Positions 51,771-61,433 of a stretch of DNA of 64,000 nt are shown in pieces. This stretch comes from Kordia sp. SMS9 (GTDB taxonomy: Bacteria > Bacteroidota > Bacteroidia > Flavobacteriales > Flavobacteriaceae). Position 1 is the first letter of the stretch. The number at the start of each line of letters is the position of its first letter. The notes under the pieces are model-generated. The model saw only the letters and a program-made list of their open reading frames with translations. It was not told the origin of the DNA and did not search any database. The stretch covers positions 3,152,987 to 3,216,986 of the forward strand of contig NZ_CP031153.1 of NCBI RefSeq assembly GCF_003352465.1. The letters run 5' to 3'. The position numbers were made by a program, and so were the translations under genes.

Positions 51771-52885
51771 CGGAGCGTGACAATCTGTTCGTTTCAAAAA
51801 CAATTCGCGGTATGATTTTGACAGATTACCACGTCACTATCGTTCCTCGTAAAGACGTTTCAAAGGATTAATATTTGGTGTTTCCAAGCACTTCTCAATA
51901 CAAAATTTCATACTAAAATTTCACACGAAGAGACGTTTTGTTATTTGAAGATGCCTATAATTAAAGAAGCTCTCCTCCGATACGTCTTTGCGAAAATTTT
52001 AAAAAAATTTGTGGCAATCTGTTTGTTTTAAAGTCAATTTGCGGTATGATTTTGACAGATTACCACGTCACTATCGTTCCTCGTAAAGACGTTTCAAAGC
52101 ATTAATATTTGGTATTTCCAAGTACTTCTCGATACAAAATTTTATACTAAAATTTCACTCGAAGAGACGGTTTGTTATTTGAAGATATGGCGTTTCTAAG
52201 GACACAGCAATTCAACATTCAACATTTAAAATTTATCATTTCCAAGTACTTCTCGATACAAAATTTCATACTAAAATTTCACTCGAAGAGACGTTTTGTT
52301 ATTTGAAGATAAGGCGTTTCTAAGGACACAGCAATTCAACATTCAACATTTAAAATTTATCATTTCCAAGCACTTCTCGATACAAAATTTTATACTAAAA
52401 TTTCACTCGAAGAGACGTTTTGTTATTTGAAGACGTCTATAATTTAAGAAGCTCTCCTCCGATACGTCTTTGCGAAAATTTTGAAAAAATTTGTGGCAAT
52501 CTGTTCGTTTTAAAAACAATTCGCGGTATGATTTTGACAGATTACCACGTCACTATCGTTCCTCGTAAAGACGTTTCAAAGGATTAATATTTGGTATTTC
52601 CAAGTACTTCTCGATACAAAATTTTATACTAAAATTTCACTCGAAGAGACGTTTTGTTATTTGAAGATGCCTATAATTTAAGAATCTCTCCTCCGATACG
52701 TCTTTGCGAAAATTTTGAAAAAATTTGTGGCAATCTGTTCGTTTTAAAAACAATTCGCTGTATGATTTTGACAGATTACCACGTCACTATTGTTCCTCGT
52801 AAAGACGTTTCAGAGGATTAATATTTGGTATTTCCAAGTACTTCTCGATACTAAATTCTTGCAGAATTTAACTCGAAGTGACGTT
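51771..52885 (-). repeat. Long tandem repeat block, inverse copies of the 34-kb repeat
   Basis: The reverse complement of the 34124-34735 unit recurs with GACAGATTACCACGTCACTA at about 51820, 52054, 52536 and 52770 (234-bp spacing within pairs). Between the two pairs lie three short units of about 115-120 bp (each with ACTTCTCGATACAAAATT and CACTCGAAGAGACG). The whole stretch between ccsA (51708) and the LytTR regulator (52971), about 1260 bp, holds no gene. Confidence 0.88.
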
Positions 52886-52970
52886 TTGTAACTCGATGAA
52901 AAAAAGGTTCATAGAACGAAGCAATTCAACATTCAACATTTAAAATTTAAAATTTATCATTTAGAGTTCC

Positions 52971-53735
52971 CTACTGTTCCAACCATTTTCGAAAATCAGA
53001 AGTTGTAGACGAACTTGTCATGACTTTTTCCTTAATACCAGATAACTGAATGAGCAAGCGGTTTTTGAAATGACTTTCAATGTTTTCAATGTATTCAATA
53101 TGTGCGATTTGACTTCGGTTGATGCGGAAAAACTTCAAAGGATTGAGCATTTGTTGAATGGTTCCTAAATTATGAGAAATCGGATGTTTTTTGCCTTTCG
53201 AATCTATCGCCATACAAAAATCGCCCGAAGCTTCTATCAAACTAATATCACTCACATTTAACAACTGAATGCCTTTTGATTTTTTGATGACAAATCGTTT
53301 TTTGTAATTGGTTTCTTCTTGTTTCAACGCCGATTTCAGCATCGTAATTGTATCGTTATGAATCGGTTGGAAACTCTCTGATTTAAAGAACGACTGAAAT
53401 TTATCCAACGCTTGCCGAATGTCTTCTTGCGTATACGGTTTTAAAATATAGGCGATTCCATTGGAGCGAAACGCTTCAAATAAATATTCGTCATGTGCCG
53501 AACAGAAAATGATGGGACAGTCAATTTTTACAGTATTGAATACATCAAACGAAATTCCGTCTAATAATTGAATGTCAGACAGAATAAAGTCATACGTTTC
53601 TTGTGCTAAAAAAGTACGTGCTTTTTCCGTAGAACGCGCCCAATCATACTGAAACGCTTGGGTAAAATAACTTTCCAAATTGGTCAATAGTTTTTCGTAA
53701 GCAGGAATTTCATCTTCTAAAATTAATATGCGCAT
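52971..53735 (-). CDS. LytTR-family response regulator
   Basis: A 254-aa two-domain regulator. A receiver domain (1-120) has Glu7-Asp8-Glu9 and the phosphoacceptor Asp54 in FILSDIQLLDG. A LytTR DNA-binding domain (about 150-254) shows KSKGIQLLNVSDISLIEASGD, PISHNLGTIQQML, FFRINRSQIAHIEYIENI. It is co-transcribed with the histidine kinase gene 11 bases upstream and stands immediately beside a repeat block. Target genes are unknown. Confidence 0.93.
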   Translation of the reverse strand: MRILILEDEIPAYEKLLTNLESYFTQAFQYDWARSTEKARTFLAQETYDFILSDIQLLDGISFDVFNTVKIDCPIIFCSAHDEYLFEAFRSNGIAYILKPYTQEDIRQALDKFQSFFKSESFQPIHNDTITMLKSALKQEETNYKKRFVIKKSKGIQLLNVSDISLIEASGDFCMAIDSKGKKHPISHNLGTIQQMLNPLKFFRINRSQIAHIEYIENIESHFKNRLLIQLSGIKEKVMTSSSTTSDFRKWLEQ

Positions 53736-53746
53736 TCAAATATGAT

Positions 53747-54760
53747 TTAAGATTCTTCACTCAGTTTTATAATAGGAATTTTGACTACAAATTTTTCTAT
53801 GGTATCCGTAATTTCTGGTTTTTGATCAGATAATAATTGATAACGATATTCCAAATTCTTTAAACCAGTTCCCAACGAATTTTCATTTGGTTTTAAGATA
53901 CTTTTGGTATTCTGCACGGTTAACCAATCTGCATCAATAACGATTTTTGCTTTGATGACTTTTCCATGTTGTGAACGATTGTGTTTTGCAATATTTTCCA
54001 GCAAGGTTTGAATTGCGCCCGTAGGTACAAATTTATTTTCAATGGATACGTTTTTCGTAATTGTAAAATCGTAATCGTCGCCAAAACGCGTCTTAATCAA
54101 AAAGATATAATTTTCAGCCAATTCGAGTTCTTCGCTCAATTCCATGACTTCCGCATCTTTTGTTTGAATTAAATAGCGATAAATGAGCGACAAACGATTC
54201 AAATATTCTTTCGCTTTCTCCGTATCGCTGTCAATTAAGGCATCTAGCGTGTTCAAATTATTAAATAAAAAGTGCGGACTGATTTGCGAACGCAACAATT
54301 TCAATTCGTTTTCCTTTTGTTTTTCCTTAATATTCCCAAATAAAATTTGATTTTCGTAATATTTCTTCGCGAGTAGCAAGCCAAAAGGCAACCCAATACT
54401 TTGTGCTGAATCCGAAATATAATTAAGTACTTGCTGAAATCCGTATTCAAACTTTCCCCAATCGTGACCACCACTGTAATGTCCTATGACATCTTCCCAA
54501 AATCCTGCTAATATTAACACCAACAATGTCCAAAATGTAAACTGAAAATATTTTTTATTTTTCAAGATATAGCTGGGAAGTAACCAATATAAGAAGAGGT
54601 AAATGATCAAAATATCAACAATGACAAAAGACGGAATGTCTAAAAAGAATTCAATTAGTTCATGTTTTCGGTTGGCGTACTCATAGATTGCCATGAGTAC
54701 AGATACACCATAATAAATGACGAGCAGCATGTAATCCGATCTGTTGAGTTTTACGTTCAT
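53747..54760 (-). CDS. LytS-like sensor histidine kinase
   Basis: A 337-aa kinase of the YehU/LytS type. Several N-terminal hydrophobic helices (about 10-140) precede the His_kinase segment: SQISPHFLFNNLNTLDALIDSD contains the phosphorylatable His; a diverged ATPase domain follows (GAIQTLLENIAKHNRSQHGK, GTGLKNLEYRY). The signal is unknown. It is paired with the LytTR response regulator. Confidence 0.92.
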   Translation of the reverse strand: MNVKLNRSDYMLLVIYYGVSVLMAIYEYANRKHELIEFFLDIPSFVIVDILIIYLFLYWLLPSYILKNKKYFQFTFWTLLVLILAGFWEDVIGHYSGGHDWGKFEYGFQQVLNYISDSAQSIGLPFGLLLAKKYYENQILFGNIKEKQKENELKLLRSQISPHFLFNNLNTLDALIDSDTEKAKEYLNRLSLIYRYLIQTKDAEVMELSEELELAENYIFLIKTRFGDDYDFTITKNVSIENKFVPTGAIQTLLENIAKHNRSQHGKVIKAKIVIDADWLTVQNTKSILKPNENSLGTGLKNLEYRYQLLSDQKPEITDTIEKFVVKIPIIKLSEES

Positions 54761-54861
54761 TTTCTTTAGACGTTAGGTTTTTTGTGTTGGGTTTTGGTCT
54801 TTTTTTGCTTTTGCTATTTTGTACAATTACCTTTAAAATTTATCATTTTACATTTTGAGTT

Positions 54862-55330
54862 TCTTAGTACTTCTCGATACAATTTTTCTTTGAAAAATCA
54901 CTCGAAGTGACGTTTTGTGATTCGATGGTGTTTTTTATAAAAAACCTTTGATTCGTCATTGCGATCTACAACTTGATTGGAGCGTGGCAATCTGTTCGTT
55001 TCATAAACAATTTGCTGTATGATTTCGACAGATTACCACGTCACTATCGTTCCTCGTAAAGACGTTTCATTGACATTCAATATTCAACATTTAAAATTTA
55101 TCATTTTCAAGTACTTCTCGATACTAAATTCTTGCAGAATTTAACTCGAAGTGACGTTTTGTAATTCGATGGTGTTTTTTATAAAAAACCTTTGATTCGT
55201 CATTGCGATCTCCAACTTGATTGGAGCGTGGCAATCTGTTCGTTTCATAAACAATTTGCTGTATGATTTCGACAGATTACCACGTCACTATCGTTCCTCG
55301 TAAAGACGTTTCATTGACATTCAACATTCA
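54862..55330 (-). repeat. Tandem repeat block, third site
   Basis: Two copies of a 240-bp unit (shared GACAGATTACCACGTCACTA at about 55027 and 55271) that mixes the 52-kb repeat (ACTTCTCGATAC, CACTCGAAGTGACG) with a second motif CGTCATTGCGATCT ... GGAGCGTGGCAATCTG. It fills the gap between the kinase gene and the TonB receptor; no gene there. Confidence 0.85.
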
Positions 55331-55348
55331 ACATTTATCATTTCAAAT

Positions 55349-57718
55349 TCACTGTTGCGTTTTAATACGATCTACTTCGTCGCCAGCACTGTTTTTTCTG
55401 TTTTTCTTTTTGTTGTATTTTTTTCCAAAACTATAACTCAGTTGTAAAAATACATTTCTACGTGGAAAATCACTGATAATATTGGCATTTACATTGTCGT
55501 AATTGATAGCTCCGTTGAATTTACGGTCTAAAATTTCTTCCAATTCAACGCTGACTTTCAATTGATCGTTCATAAATTTTTTGCTAAATGCGATGTCCAA
55601 TCCAGCAATCCACTCAAACTCTATTTGTCCTTCAAATCCGCCCGAAGTATAGTATCCAGAAACTTCGGATTGAATTCCCCAAGGTAATTTATATTCAGCA
55701 CTAGTAAACCATGTCATGTTCCACTTTTTATTGTCTAATACTGGCGTGAGTTCTTCCGACATGAATCGGTTGTAATTTACAATCACTCCAGTATATCCTT
55801 CCAAACCTTTTACAAAACTCAACGGCGCAAACAAGCTAAAACTCCAGTTTTCATTTTTTGCCAAGTTAATTACGGAACGAGACGTTTCAGAAGTAGCATC
55901 ATTTTGTGAAATCAATTCGAATAGTGTATCGTCTGTTTTATTGTAGCTTACGCTGAAAAACGGCTGATTCTCATACGTTAAATTGAAACGAAAACTATTC
56001 GTCAACGCAGGTCTTAGTGTAGGATTTCCTTGTTCAAAAGTAAACGGATCGTAGTAATATACAAACGGATTTAGGGTGGAATAGGACGGACGCTGAATTC
56101 GGTAACTGTATGCTACATTTGCCGCCAATTCTTCTGTAATATTTCGTGTAATGCTCAAACTTGGAAAGAATTTTGCAATTGTTCTATTCAAAGAAGTATT
56201 TAAGTTTTGTGAAGTTCCTATAGTTTCACTTTGTTCCCAACGCAATCCGCCAGAAAATGCCCAATCTTCCAACTTTACATTCACTTTTGCGTATGCCGCC
56301 ATGATGTCTTCGTCAATTAAAAAGCGATTGGTTTGGTTTGGATTGTCAACAAATTCACCAGTATTTGTTTGCACTAACGATTGTAGATCGCTGTCAGAAT
56401 CTACATTAGAATATTTCAATCCAGCATGCACCGAAATATTGTCATTTACGGTACGTTTGTAATCGGCTTGATACGCATAAATAGTATAATCGGCATCTTG
56501 AAAATACCGTTGATTGTCATAATTAACCATGCTTTGTCCTGTTTGAAACAGATTGTTTTCGTTGGTCGATTTGTAATCTACATAATTAAAATCGAGTGTC
56601 AATTTGTTTACTTCATCATCAAATTCATAATACGGATTGATCACGTATAATTCCCAGTCGCGCTCAAATCTATTGTCCGTTTCTAGCATGTCCAATGTTC
56701 CATTGCTGGTAATATTAGTGATGTTGTCCGTGACACGATTAGAAGCCGTTCTTGTGTGTCGAACGCTCATTCCCGCTGTATGTTTTTTATTGATGTAATA
56801 ATCCAATCCAGCATTCAAGCGTAACGTATTTGGATCAAACGGTGAACGCGAAAACTGATCGTACACATCGTCTCCAACACGACGAATAATTTGTAAATCT
56901 TCTCGCCAAGAGCCACGTGAATAACTCGCGCCAGCTTGCCAATTGATTTTTCCTTTAAAACTGGCAATCGAAGCACTTTTTCGGAAGGTAAAATCATCCA
57001 CATAACCGATCATACTTTTCAACGTTCCGTAGGTTCCTAATTTTACATTTTTCTTTAAAATAATATTGATCAACGCGCCAGCACCATCCGCATCGTATTC
57101 CGCACCAGGCTGTTGAATGAGTTCTACTTTTGCAATATTATCAGCAGGCATTTCGCGCAACAGCGTTTGCATGTCCATATAATTTGTTTGTTTTCCGTTG
57201 ATAAGAATGCGAATATTGCTTTGTCCGGCATAACTCAAATTATTTCCTGTAACCAAAACACCTGGAATTTTTTTTACGATATCGCGCACATTGGAATTTA
57301 CCATTTCAGAATTTTCCAGATTCACCACTAATTTCTCTGCATTTTGCGTGATGACAGGTTTTTTAGCAACAACCAGCACTTCATCTAAACTTTCAGGAAT
57401 GTCTTCTTTTAGGATAAAATCGAATGTAACATTCTTTGTCGTATCAATATTCAGTACAATAGAGCGTTCGGTTTTGTAGCCAAACAAAGAAGCTTCTACG
57501 ACATACGTTCCGTTTTTTACATTGGAAAATGTATACGTTCCGTTTTCTTCTACAATGACCGCTTTTAGTGCGGTATTGCTGTTGTTTTCATATAACACAA
57601 CATTTGAAAATGATAACGGTTGTTTGGCGTTGTCCATCACGTTTCCAGTGATTGTACTTTGTGCCATCACGCTGTAGCTTCCTAATAATAAAATAATGTG
57701 TAGTAAAGTTTTTAACAT
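55349..57718 (-). CDS. TonB-dependent receptor-like outer membrane beta-barrel protein
   Basis: A 789-aa protein with signal peptide MLKTLLHIILLLGSYSVMAQ, a carboxypeptidase-regulatory-like domain (about 22-105: ITGNVMDNAKQPLSFSNVVLYE), a plug domain (about 130-225: VRDIVKKIPGVLVTGNNLSYAGQ, RILINGKQ, GAEYDADGAGALINIILKK) and an outer-membrane barrel to the end. It is an OMP_b-brl_3-type receptor; the cargo is unknown and no SusD partner is adjacent. C-terminus ends hydrophilic (KKNRKNSAGDEVDRIKTQQ). Confidence 0.92.
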   Translation of the reverse strand: MLKTLLHIILLLGSYSVMAQSTITGNVMDNAKQPLSFSNVVLYENNSNTALKAVIVEENGTYTFSNVKNGTYVVEASLFGYKTERSIVLNIDTTKNVTFDFILKEDIPESLDEVLVVAKKPVITQNAEKLVVNLENSEMVNSNVRDIVKKIPGVLVTGNNLSYAGQSNIRILINGKQTNYMDMQTLLREMPADNIAKVELIQQPGAEYDADGAGALINIILKKNVKLGTYGTLKSMIGYVDDFTFRKSASIASFKGKINWQAGASYSRGSWREDLQIIRRVGDDVYDQFSRSPFDPNTLRLNAGLDYYINKKHTAGMSVRHTRTASNRVTDNITNITSNGTLDMLETDNRFERDWELYVINPYYEFDDEVNKLTLDFNYVDYKSTNENNLFQTGQSMVNYDNQRYFQDADYTIYAYQADYKRTVNDNISVHAGLKYSNVDSDSDLQSLVQTNTGEFVDNPNQTNRFLIDEDIMAAYAKVNVKLEDWAFSGGLRWEQSETIGTSQNLNTSLNRTIAKFFPSLSITRNITEELAANVAYSYRIQRPSYSTLNPFVYYYDPFTFEQGNPTLRPALTNSFRFNLTYENQPFFSVSYNKTDDTLFELISQNDATSETSRSVINLAKNENWSFSLFAPLSFVKGLEGYTGVIVNYNRFMSEELTPVLDNKKWNMTWFTSAEYKLPWGIQSEVSGYYTSGGFEGQIEFEWIAGLDIAFSKKFMNDQLKVSVELEEILDRKFNGAINYDNVNANIISDFPRRNVFLQLSYSFGKKYNKKKNRKNSAGDEVDRIKTQQ

Positions 57719-58113
57719 AACTGTTTGTTTTTTGCTGTTCGTTTTTTTTGATGTACAAATATGTTTCAGAATCTATATATACAAAAGGAGATTCTGTCGA
57801 ATTGGGATAAAAACAGGTTGAATTGGGGATGTTTTTCGGTTGAATTTATAAAGATGTGAAAGCATAAGAATGTAGGGTTTTCTCATGTTTTCTAGCTTTT
57901 AGGAATGATTTTACAATAATTCTATTAAAAAGCAATGCCAACCTCTTTTTAAGGTTAAAACGTCGTTTTTATGAAATATGTTAAAAAATAAAAAGTCAGA
58001 ATTATCATAGAATTTTTGATTACATTTATTTGCGTCAGATTTTACACTGATACATTGTTTTATTTAGTGTAATTTGTTGTGCCAAAAATTAAGAACCTAT
58101 AAATGATGTAATC
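57719..58113. other. Intergenic region without a gene
   Basis: This 395-bp AT-rich gap separates the leftward TonB receptor gene and the rightward precursor peptides and must contain both promoters. The only hint is TTG followed by TAATTTG near 58053-58076 (a poor -7 match). No ORF, hairpin or RNA element is recognisable. Confidence 0.5.
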
Positions 58114-58314
58114 ATGAAAAAACAAATTTTAAGTATTGGAAAAGTATTAAGTAAAAAGGAGCAGAGCGCCATAAATGGTGGAATCGTTTTGCCAACACCA
58201 ATCGATTTTCCATGTGAAGAACCAGTATTACCTGCGCCACCAATTGGATGTAACTATGTAAAGATTGGACCATGCAGATACAAACTAGTATGTTTTCAGG
58301 CTACTCCATACTAA
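58114..58314 (+). CDS. Double-glycine leader precursor peptide, paralogue a
   Basis: A 66-aa peptide: leader MKKQILSIGKVLSKKEQSAI ending NGG, then a Pro-rich core with four Cys (DFPCEEP, PPIGCNYV, GPCRYKLVC). The leader is the type processed by C39-peptidase exporters. The partner gene at 58453 shares 20 of the first 23 leader residues and the core framework PPIGC-x-YV ... PC ... YKLVC. No exporter or modification enzyme is near. The product is probably a small exported, possibly disulfide- or enzyme-modified peptide. Confidence 0.78.
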   Translation: MKKQILSIGKVLSKKEQSAINGGIVLPTPIDFPCEEPVLPAPPIGCNYVKIGPCRYKLVCFQATPY

Positions 58315-58452
58315 GTTGAACAGAAAGAAGCTAACTAAGAAAGTGATCATGATAGATTAAAAGAAGCAATTTGTCAAATTATTTTCTAGAGCATAACTGA
58401 TAATACCAAAAATTACAAACCTTTAAATTATTAATCTTTAAATCATTAAACC

Positions 58453-58656
58453 ATGAAAAAACAAATTTTAAGCATTGGGAAAGTGCTAAGCAAAGAAGAA
58501 CAAAAAGCTATTAATGGAGGTGCAATTTCGCTTCCATTTGATGAATGTCCAATAGTACTATTAGCGGCTCCGCCAATAGGTTGTCGCTATGTAACAGTTC
58601 CAACAAAACCATGTCCTACTTACAAGTTAGTTTGTGACGATTTTACAGCGTACTAA
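58453..58656 (+). CDS. Double-glycine leader precursor peptide, paralogue b
   Basis: A 67-aa peptide with leader MKKQILSIGKVLSKEEQKAI, then NGG, and core DECPIVLLAAPPIGCRYVTVP ... CPTYKLVCDDFTAY with four Cys in the same order as paralogue a. It arose by duplication of the 58114 gene or vice versa. A convincing rho-independent terminator follows at 58682, so the pair is probably one transcription unit or two with a shared end. Confidence 0.78.
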   Translation: MKKQILSIGKVLSKEEQKAINGGAISLPFDECPIVLLAAPPIGCRYVTVPTKPCPTYKLVCDDFTAY

Positions 58657-58681
58657 ATCTAATTTAGAAACCTGAAATAAG

Positions 58682-58710
58682 CCTTCTCTAGCAATGGAGA
58701 AGGTTTTTTT
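58682..58710 (+). terminator. Terminator after the precursor peptide pair
   Basis: CCTTCTC (58682-58688) pairs with GAGAAGG (58697-58703) around an 8-nt loop, then seven T. It lies 26 bases after the stop codon of paralogue b and at the 3' end of the convergent CHAP gene. Confidence 0.85.
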
Positions 58711-58714
58711 AGGC

Positions 58715-59302
58715 TTATTCTTTTCGCAGCCAACCAACAATTTTATCATTTGTAATTTTCCAGCGGTTATTTTCTTGGAGTAAATCATACGTTTCACGAG
58801 AACTAGAAAATGGTCCTGCATTTTGTTGAATGATCGTCACTGTATTTTCGGTTACTTCCATCACAATGGCAACATGTCCAAACGAATTGTACCAAGAAGT
58901 TTGAAACACCAAAAGATCGTTTACTTTCGGTTTGGAGCTGCTTCCGTTGGTATATTGGAGTAAATTTCGTTGTGTATTTTTTTGCCCATCTTTTAGTTTT
59001 GGATTAAAAAAATCTTTAGCATGTCCGTAACTATCAGGCATTTTATGTTGTAAATGTTCATAGTAATAGCGTTTAACAAATTCAACACATTGATATTGCA
59101 ATCCTAAATTATAACCATCTTTGGTTACGTTTCGTTTTTCTACATTACTTACAGCACCGTTGTAATATACAATTACGTTGTTGAAAGAGTCTAATTGTTC
59201 ACCAATGCTTCTAAATGGATTTAGATTTACATATTGAGACAATTTCAACAATCCAACACATAATACAAGAAATACAAATATGTAGCGTAGTTTTCGTTTC
59301 AT
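58715..59302 (-). CDS. CHAP domain amidase/peptidase-like protein
   Basis: A 195-aa protein from the ATG at 59302 (MKRKLRYIFVFLVLCVGLLKL, a membrane anchor or signal); the longer reading from 59449 overlaps the divergent ygiQ promoter and start. A CHAP (NlpC/P60-like) fold is indicated by LQYQCVEFVKRYYYEHL with the catalytic Cys, DLLVFQTSWYNSFGHVAIVMEV with the His, and TIIQQN. Such enzymes cleave peptidoglycan peptides or glutathionylspermidine. It is convergent with the peptide genes. Confidence 0.87.
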   Translation of the reverse strand: MKRKLRYIFVFLVLCVGLLKLSQYVNLNPFRSIGEQLDSFNNVIVYYNGAVSNVEKRNVTKDGYNLGLQYQCVEFVKRYYYEHLQHKMPDSYGHAKDFFNPKLKDGQKNTQRNLLQYTNGSSSKPKVNDLLVFQTSWYNSFGHVAIVMEVTENTVTIIQQNAGPFSSSRETYDLLQENNRWKITNDKIVGWLRKE

Positions 59303-59405
59303 GCTTAAAAAATAGTGAATTTCCAATCTATGGAAAGTAATTACAAAAGGAATAAAATTAGAAACGATATCAAAATATAATACGCTATTTATCCAGATTT
59401 TAGGG

Positions 59406-59436
59406 TTGAGTTGTAACGCTAATAAGCGTATATTTG
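59406..59436 (+). promoter_or_regulatory. Promoter of ygiQ with near-leaderless start
   Basis: TTG (59406-59408), a 20-bp spacer and TATATTTG (59429-59436), a perfect -7 box. The ygiQ ATG begins at 59444, only 7 bases after the box, so the predicted transcript would begin at or within a few bases of the start codon. Confidence 0.65.
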
Positions 59437-59443
59437 CAGTCTT

Positions 59444-61396
59444 ATGCAAGCAAATAAACTTTCAGATTGGTTACCAACAACGAAACGCGAAGTAAAAATT
59501 CGAGGTTGGGAAGAATTAGATGTGATTCTATTTAGTGGAGACGCGTATGTAGATCATCCTTCATTTGGCCCAGCTGTCATTGGTCGTATTTTAGAAAGTT
59601 ATGGCTTAAAAGTTGCCATTGTGCCGCAACCAAGTGTACACGATGATTTGCAGGATTTTACCAAACTAGGAATTCCAAAATTGTTTTTCGGAATTACAGG
59701 CGGTTGTATGGATCCGATGGTAAGCAATTATACAGCGAGCAAAAAACGCAGAGATAAAGATGCCTACACGCCCAATGGTGACAAAGGTTTCCGTCCAGAT
59801 TATGCAACTTCTGTCTATTCAAACATACTAAAAGAAAAATTTCCAGATGTTCCTGTGTTAATCGGAGGAATTGAAGCTTCTTTACGCCGTGTAACACATT
59901 ACGATTATTGGAGCGATAAACTGTTGCCCACTATTTTAGAAACCTCCAAAGCTGATATGTTGGTCTACGGAATGGGAGAACAACCGTTGCGCGAAGTGGT
60001 AAAACTATTGCAAAAAGGAGTGCCTTTTTCAAGTTTAAGAACCATACAACAAACCGCTTTTTTGGTAGATAAAAATGAGCGCATTCCTAAAAATAAAAAT
60101 TGGGAAGATGTCGAAATTCATTCGCATGATGTTTGTTTAAAGAATAAGAAAAAATTTGCGTCTAACTTTAAAGTGATCGAGCAAGAATCAAACAAACTGA
60201 AAGCAAGACGAATTTTTCAAGGTGTAAACGATAAAACATTGGTGATAAATCCGCCATATCCTACGATGACCGAAAAGGAGATTGATGCTTCTTTCGATTT
60301 ACCGTACACGCGTTTGCCACATCCAAAATACAACAAACGTGGACCGATTCCTGCGTTTGAAATGATAAAAACGTCCATCAACATTCATCGTGGTTGTTTT
60401 GGTGGTTGTAGTTTCTGCACCATTTCTGCACATCAAGGAAAATTTATTGCAAGTCGCAGCAAAGAATCTATATTAAGAGAAGTGGATAAAGTTGCCAATA
60501 TGCCCGATTTTAAAGGCTATTTGTCAGATATTGGTGGCCCATCTGCGAATATGTATCAAATGAAAGGAAAAGTACAATCTATCTGCGATAAATGTGTCGC
60601 ACCTTCTTGTATTTCGCCCGTAATTTGCAGCAATTTAGATACATCTCATAAACCATTAACTGAATTATATCAAGCAGTAGACAGTCATCCGAAAGTAAAA
60701 AAATCATTCATTGGAAGCGGAATTCGTCACGACATGTTAGTGCCAGAATTCAACAAAAATGCAGATCCAAAAGAATTGGATGATTACACCGAAGAAGTGA
60801 TGACAAAACACGTTTCTGGACGTTTAAAAGTAGCACCAGAACACACGTCGGATCCTGTTTTGAAGTTGATGCGAAAACCATCTTTTGAATATTTCCATAA
60901 GTTTAAAGAACGTTTTGACAGAATCAACCTAAAGAAGAAATTAAAACTTCAGTTGATTCCGTATTTTATTTCAAATCATCCAGCTTGTGAAGTCGAAGAC
61001 ATGGCAAATTTGGCTGCCGAAACCAAAGATATGGGCTTTCAGTTAGAGCAAGTTCAAGGGTTTACACCAACGCCCATGACGGTTGCAACGGTTATTTATT
61101 ACAGCGGATATCATCCGTATACGTTGAAGCCAACCAAAACGCCAAAATCTAGAAAAGAAAAAGAAGAACAACATCGTTTTTTCTTTTGGTATAAAAAGGA
61201 AAACAAAGGTTGGATTCGCAAGACACTTGGGAAACTCGGAAGAAAAGATTTGGTAGAAGCATTGGTGCCTGAAGAAGAAACGAATACGTGGAAAAGCATC
61301 AAACCTAAAAAAGTCAATAACACGTTTGACAATGCGATTCCTGCGCATCATGCGCGTTCTAAAAAGAAGCACAAATCCAGAAAAAAACGACGTTAA
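59444..61396 (+). CDS. ygiQ: YgiQ family radical SAM protein
   Basis: A 650-aa protein of the YgiQ (UPF0313) family. An N-terminal B12-binding-like domain (about 1-180: LDVILFSGDAYVDHPSFGPAVIGRILE, PVLIGGIEASLRR) precedes a radical SAM domain with the 4Fe-4S Cys triad C318-x3-C322-x2-C325 (RGCFGGCSFCTISAHQGK) and further family motifs (YLSDIGGPSANMY, GIRHDMLV, LKVAPEHTSD). The substrate is unknown. Basic C-terminal tail (SKKKHKSRKKRR). It lies divergent from the CHAP gene. Confidence 0.96.
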   Translation: MQANKLSDWLPTTKREVKIRGWEELDVILFSGDAYVDHPSFGPAVIGRILESYGLKVAIVPQPSVHDDLQDFTKLGIPKLFFGITGGCMDPMVSNYTASKKRRDKDAYTPNGDKGFRPDYATSVYSNILKEKFPDVPVLIGGIEASLRRVTHYDYWSDKLLPTILETSKADMLVYGMGEQPLREVVKLLQKGVPFSSLRTIQQTAFLVDKNERIPKNKNWEDVEIHSHDVCLKNKKKFASNFKVIEQESNKLKARRIFQGVNDKTLVINPPYPTMTEKEIDASFDLPYTRLPHPKYNKRGPIPAFEMIKTSINIHRGCFGGCSFCTISAHQGKFIASRSKESILREVDKVANMPDFKGYLSDIGGPSANMYQMKGKVQSICDKCVAPSCISPVICSNLDTSHKPLTELYQAVDSHPKVKKSFIGSGIRHDMLVPEFNKNADPKELDDYTEEVMTKHVSGRLKVAPEHTSDPVLKLMRKPSFEYFHKFKERFDRINLKKKLKLQLIPYFISNHPACEVEDMANLAAETKDMGFQLEQVQGFTPTPMTVATVIYYSGYHPYTLKPTKTPKSRKEKEEQHRFFFWYKKENKGWIRKTLGKLGRKDLVEALVPEEETNTWKSIKPKKVNNTFDNAIPAHHARSKKKHKSRKKRR

Positions 61397-61433
61397 ATCA
61401 CAAGTTCATCTTGTTTGAAAACGAAGATCAGTC

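Noticed and set aside
58715..59449. 244-aa start for the CHAP protein
   Set aside because: The extra 49 residues cover the divergent ygiQ promoter and start codon; the ATG at 59302 is followed by a proper membrane segment.
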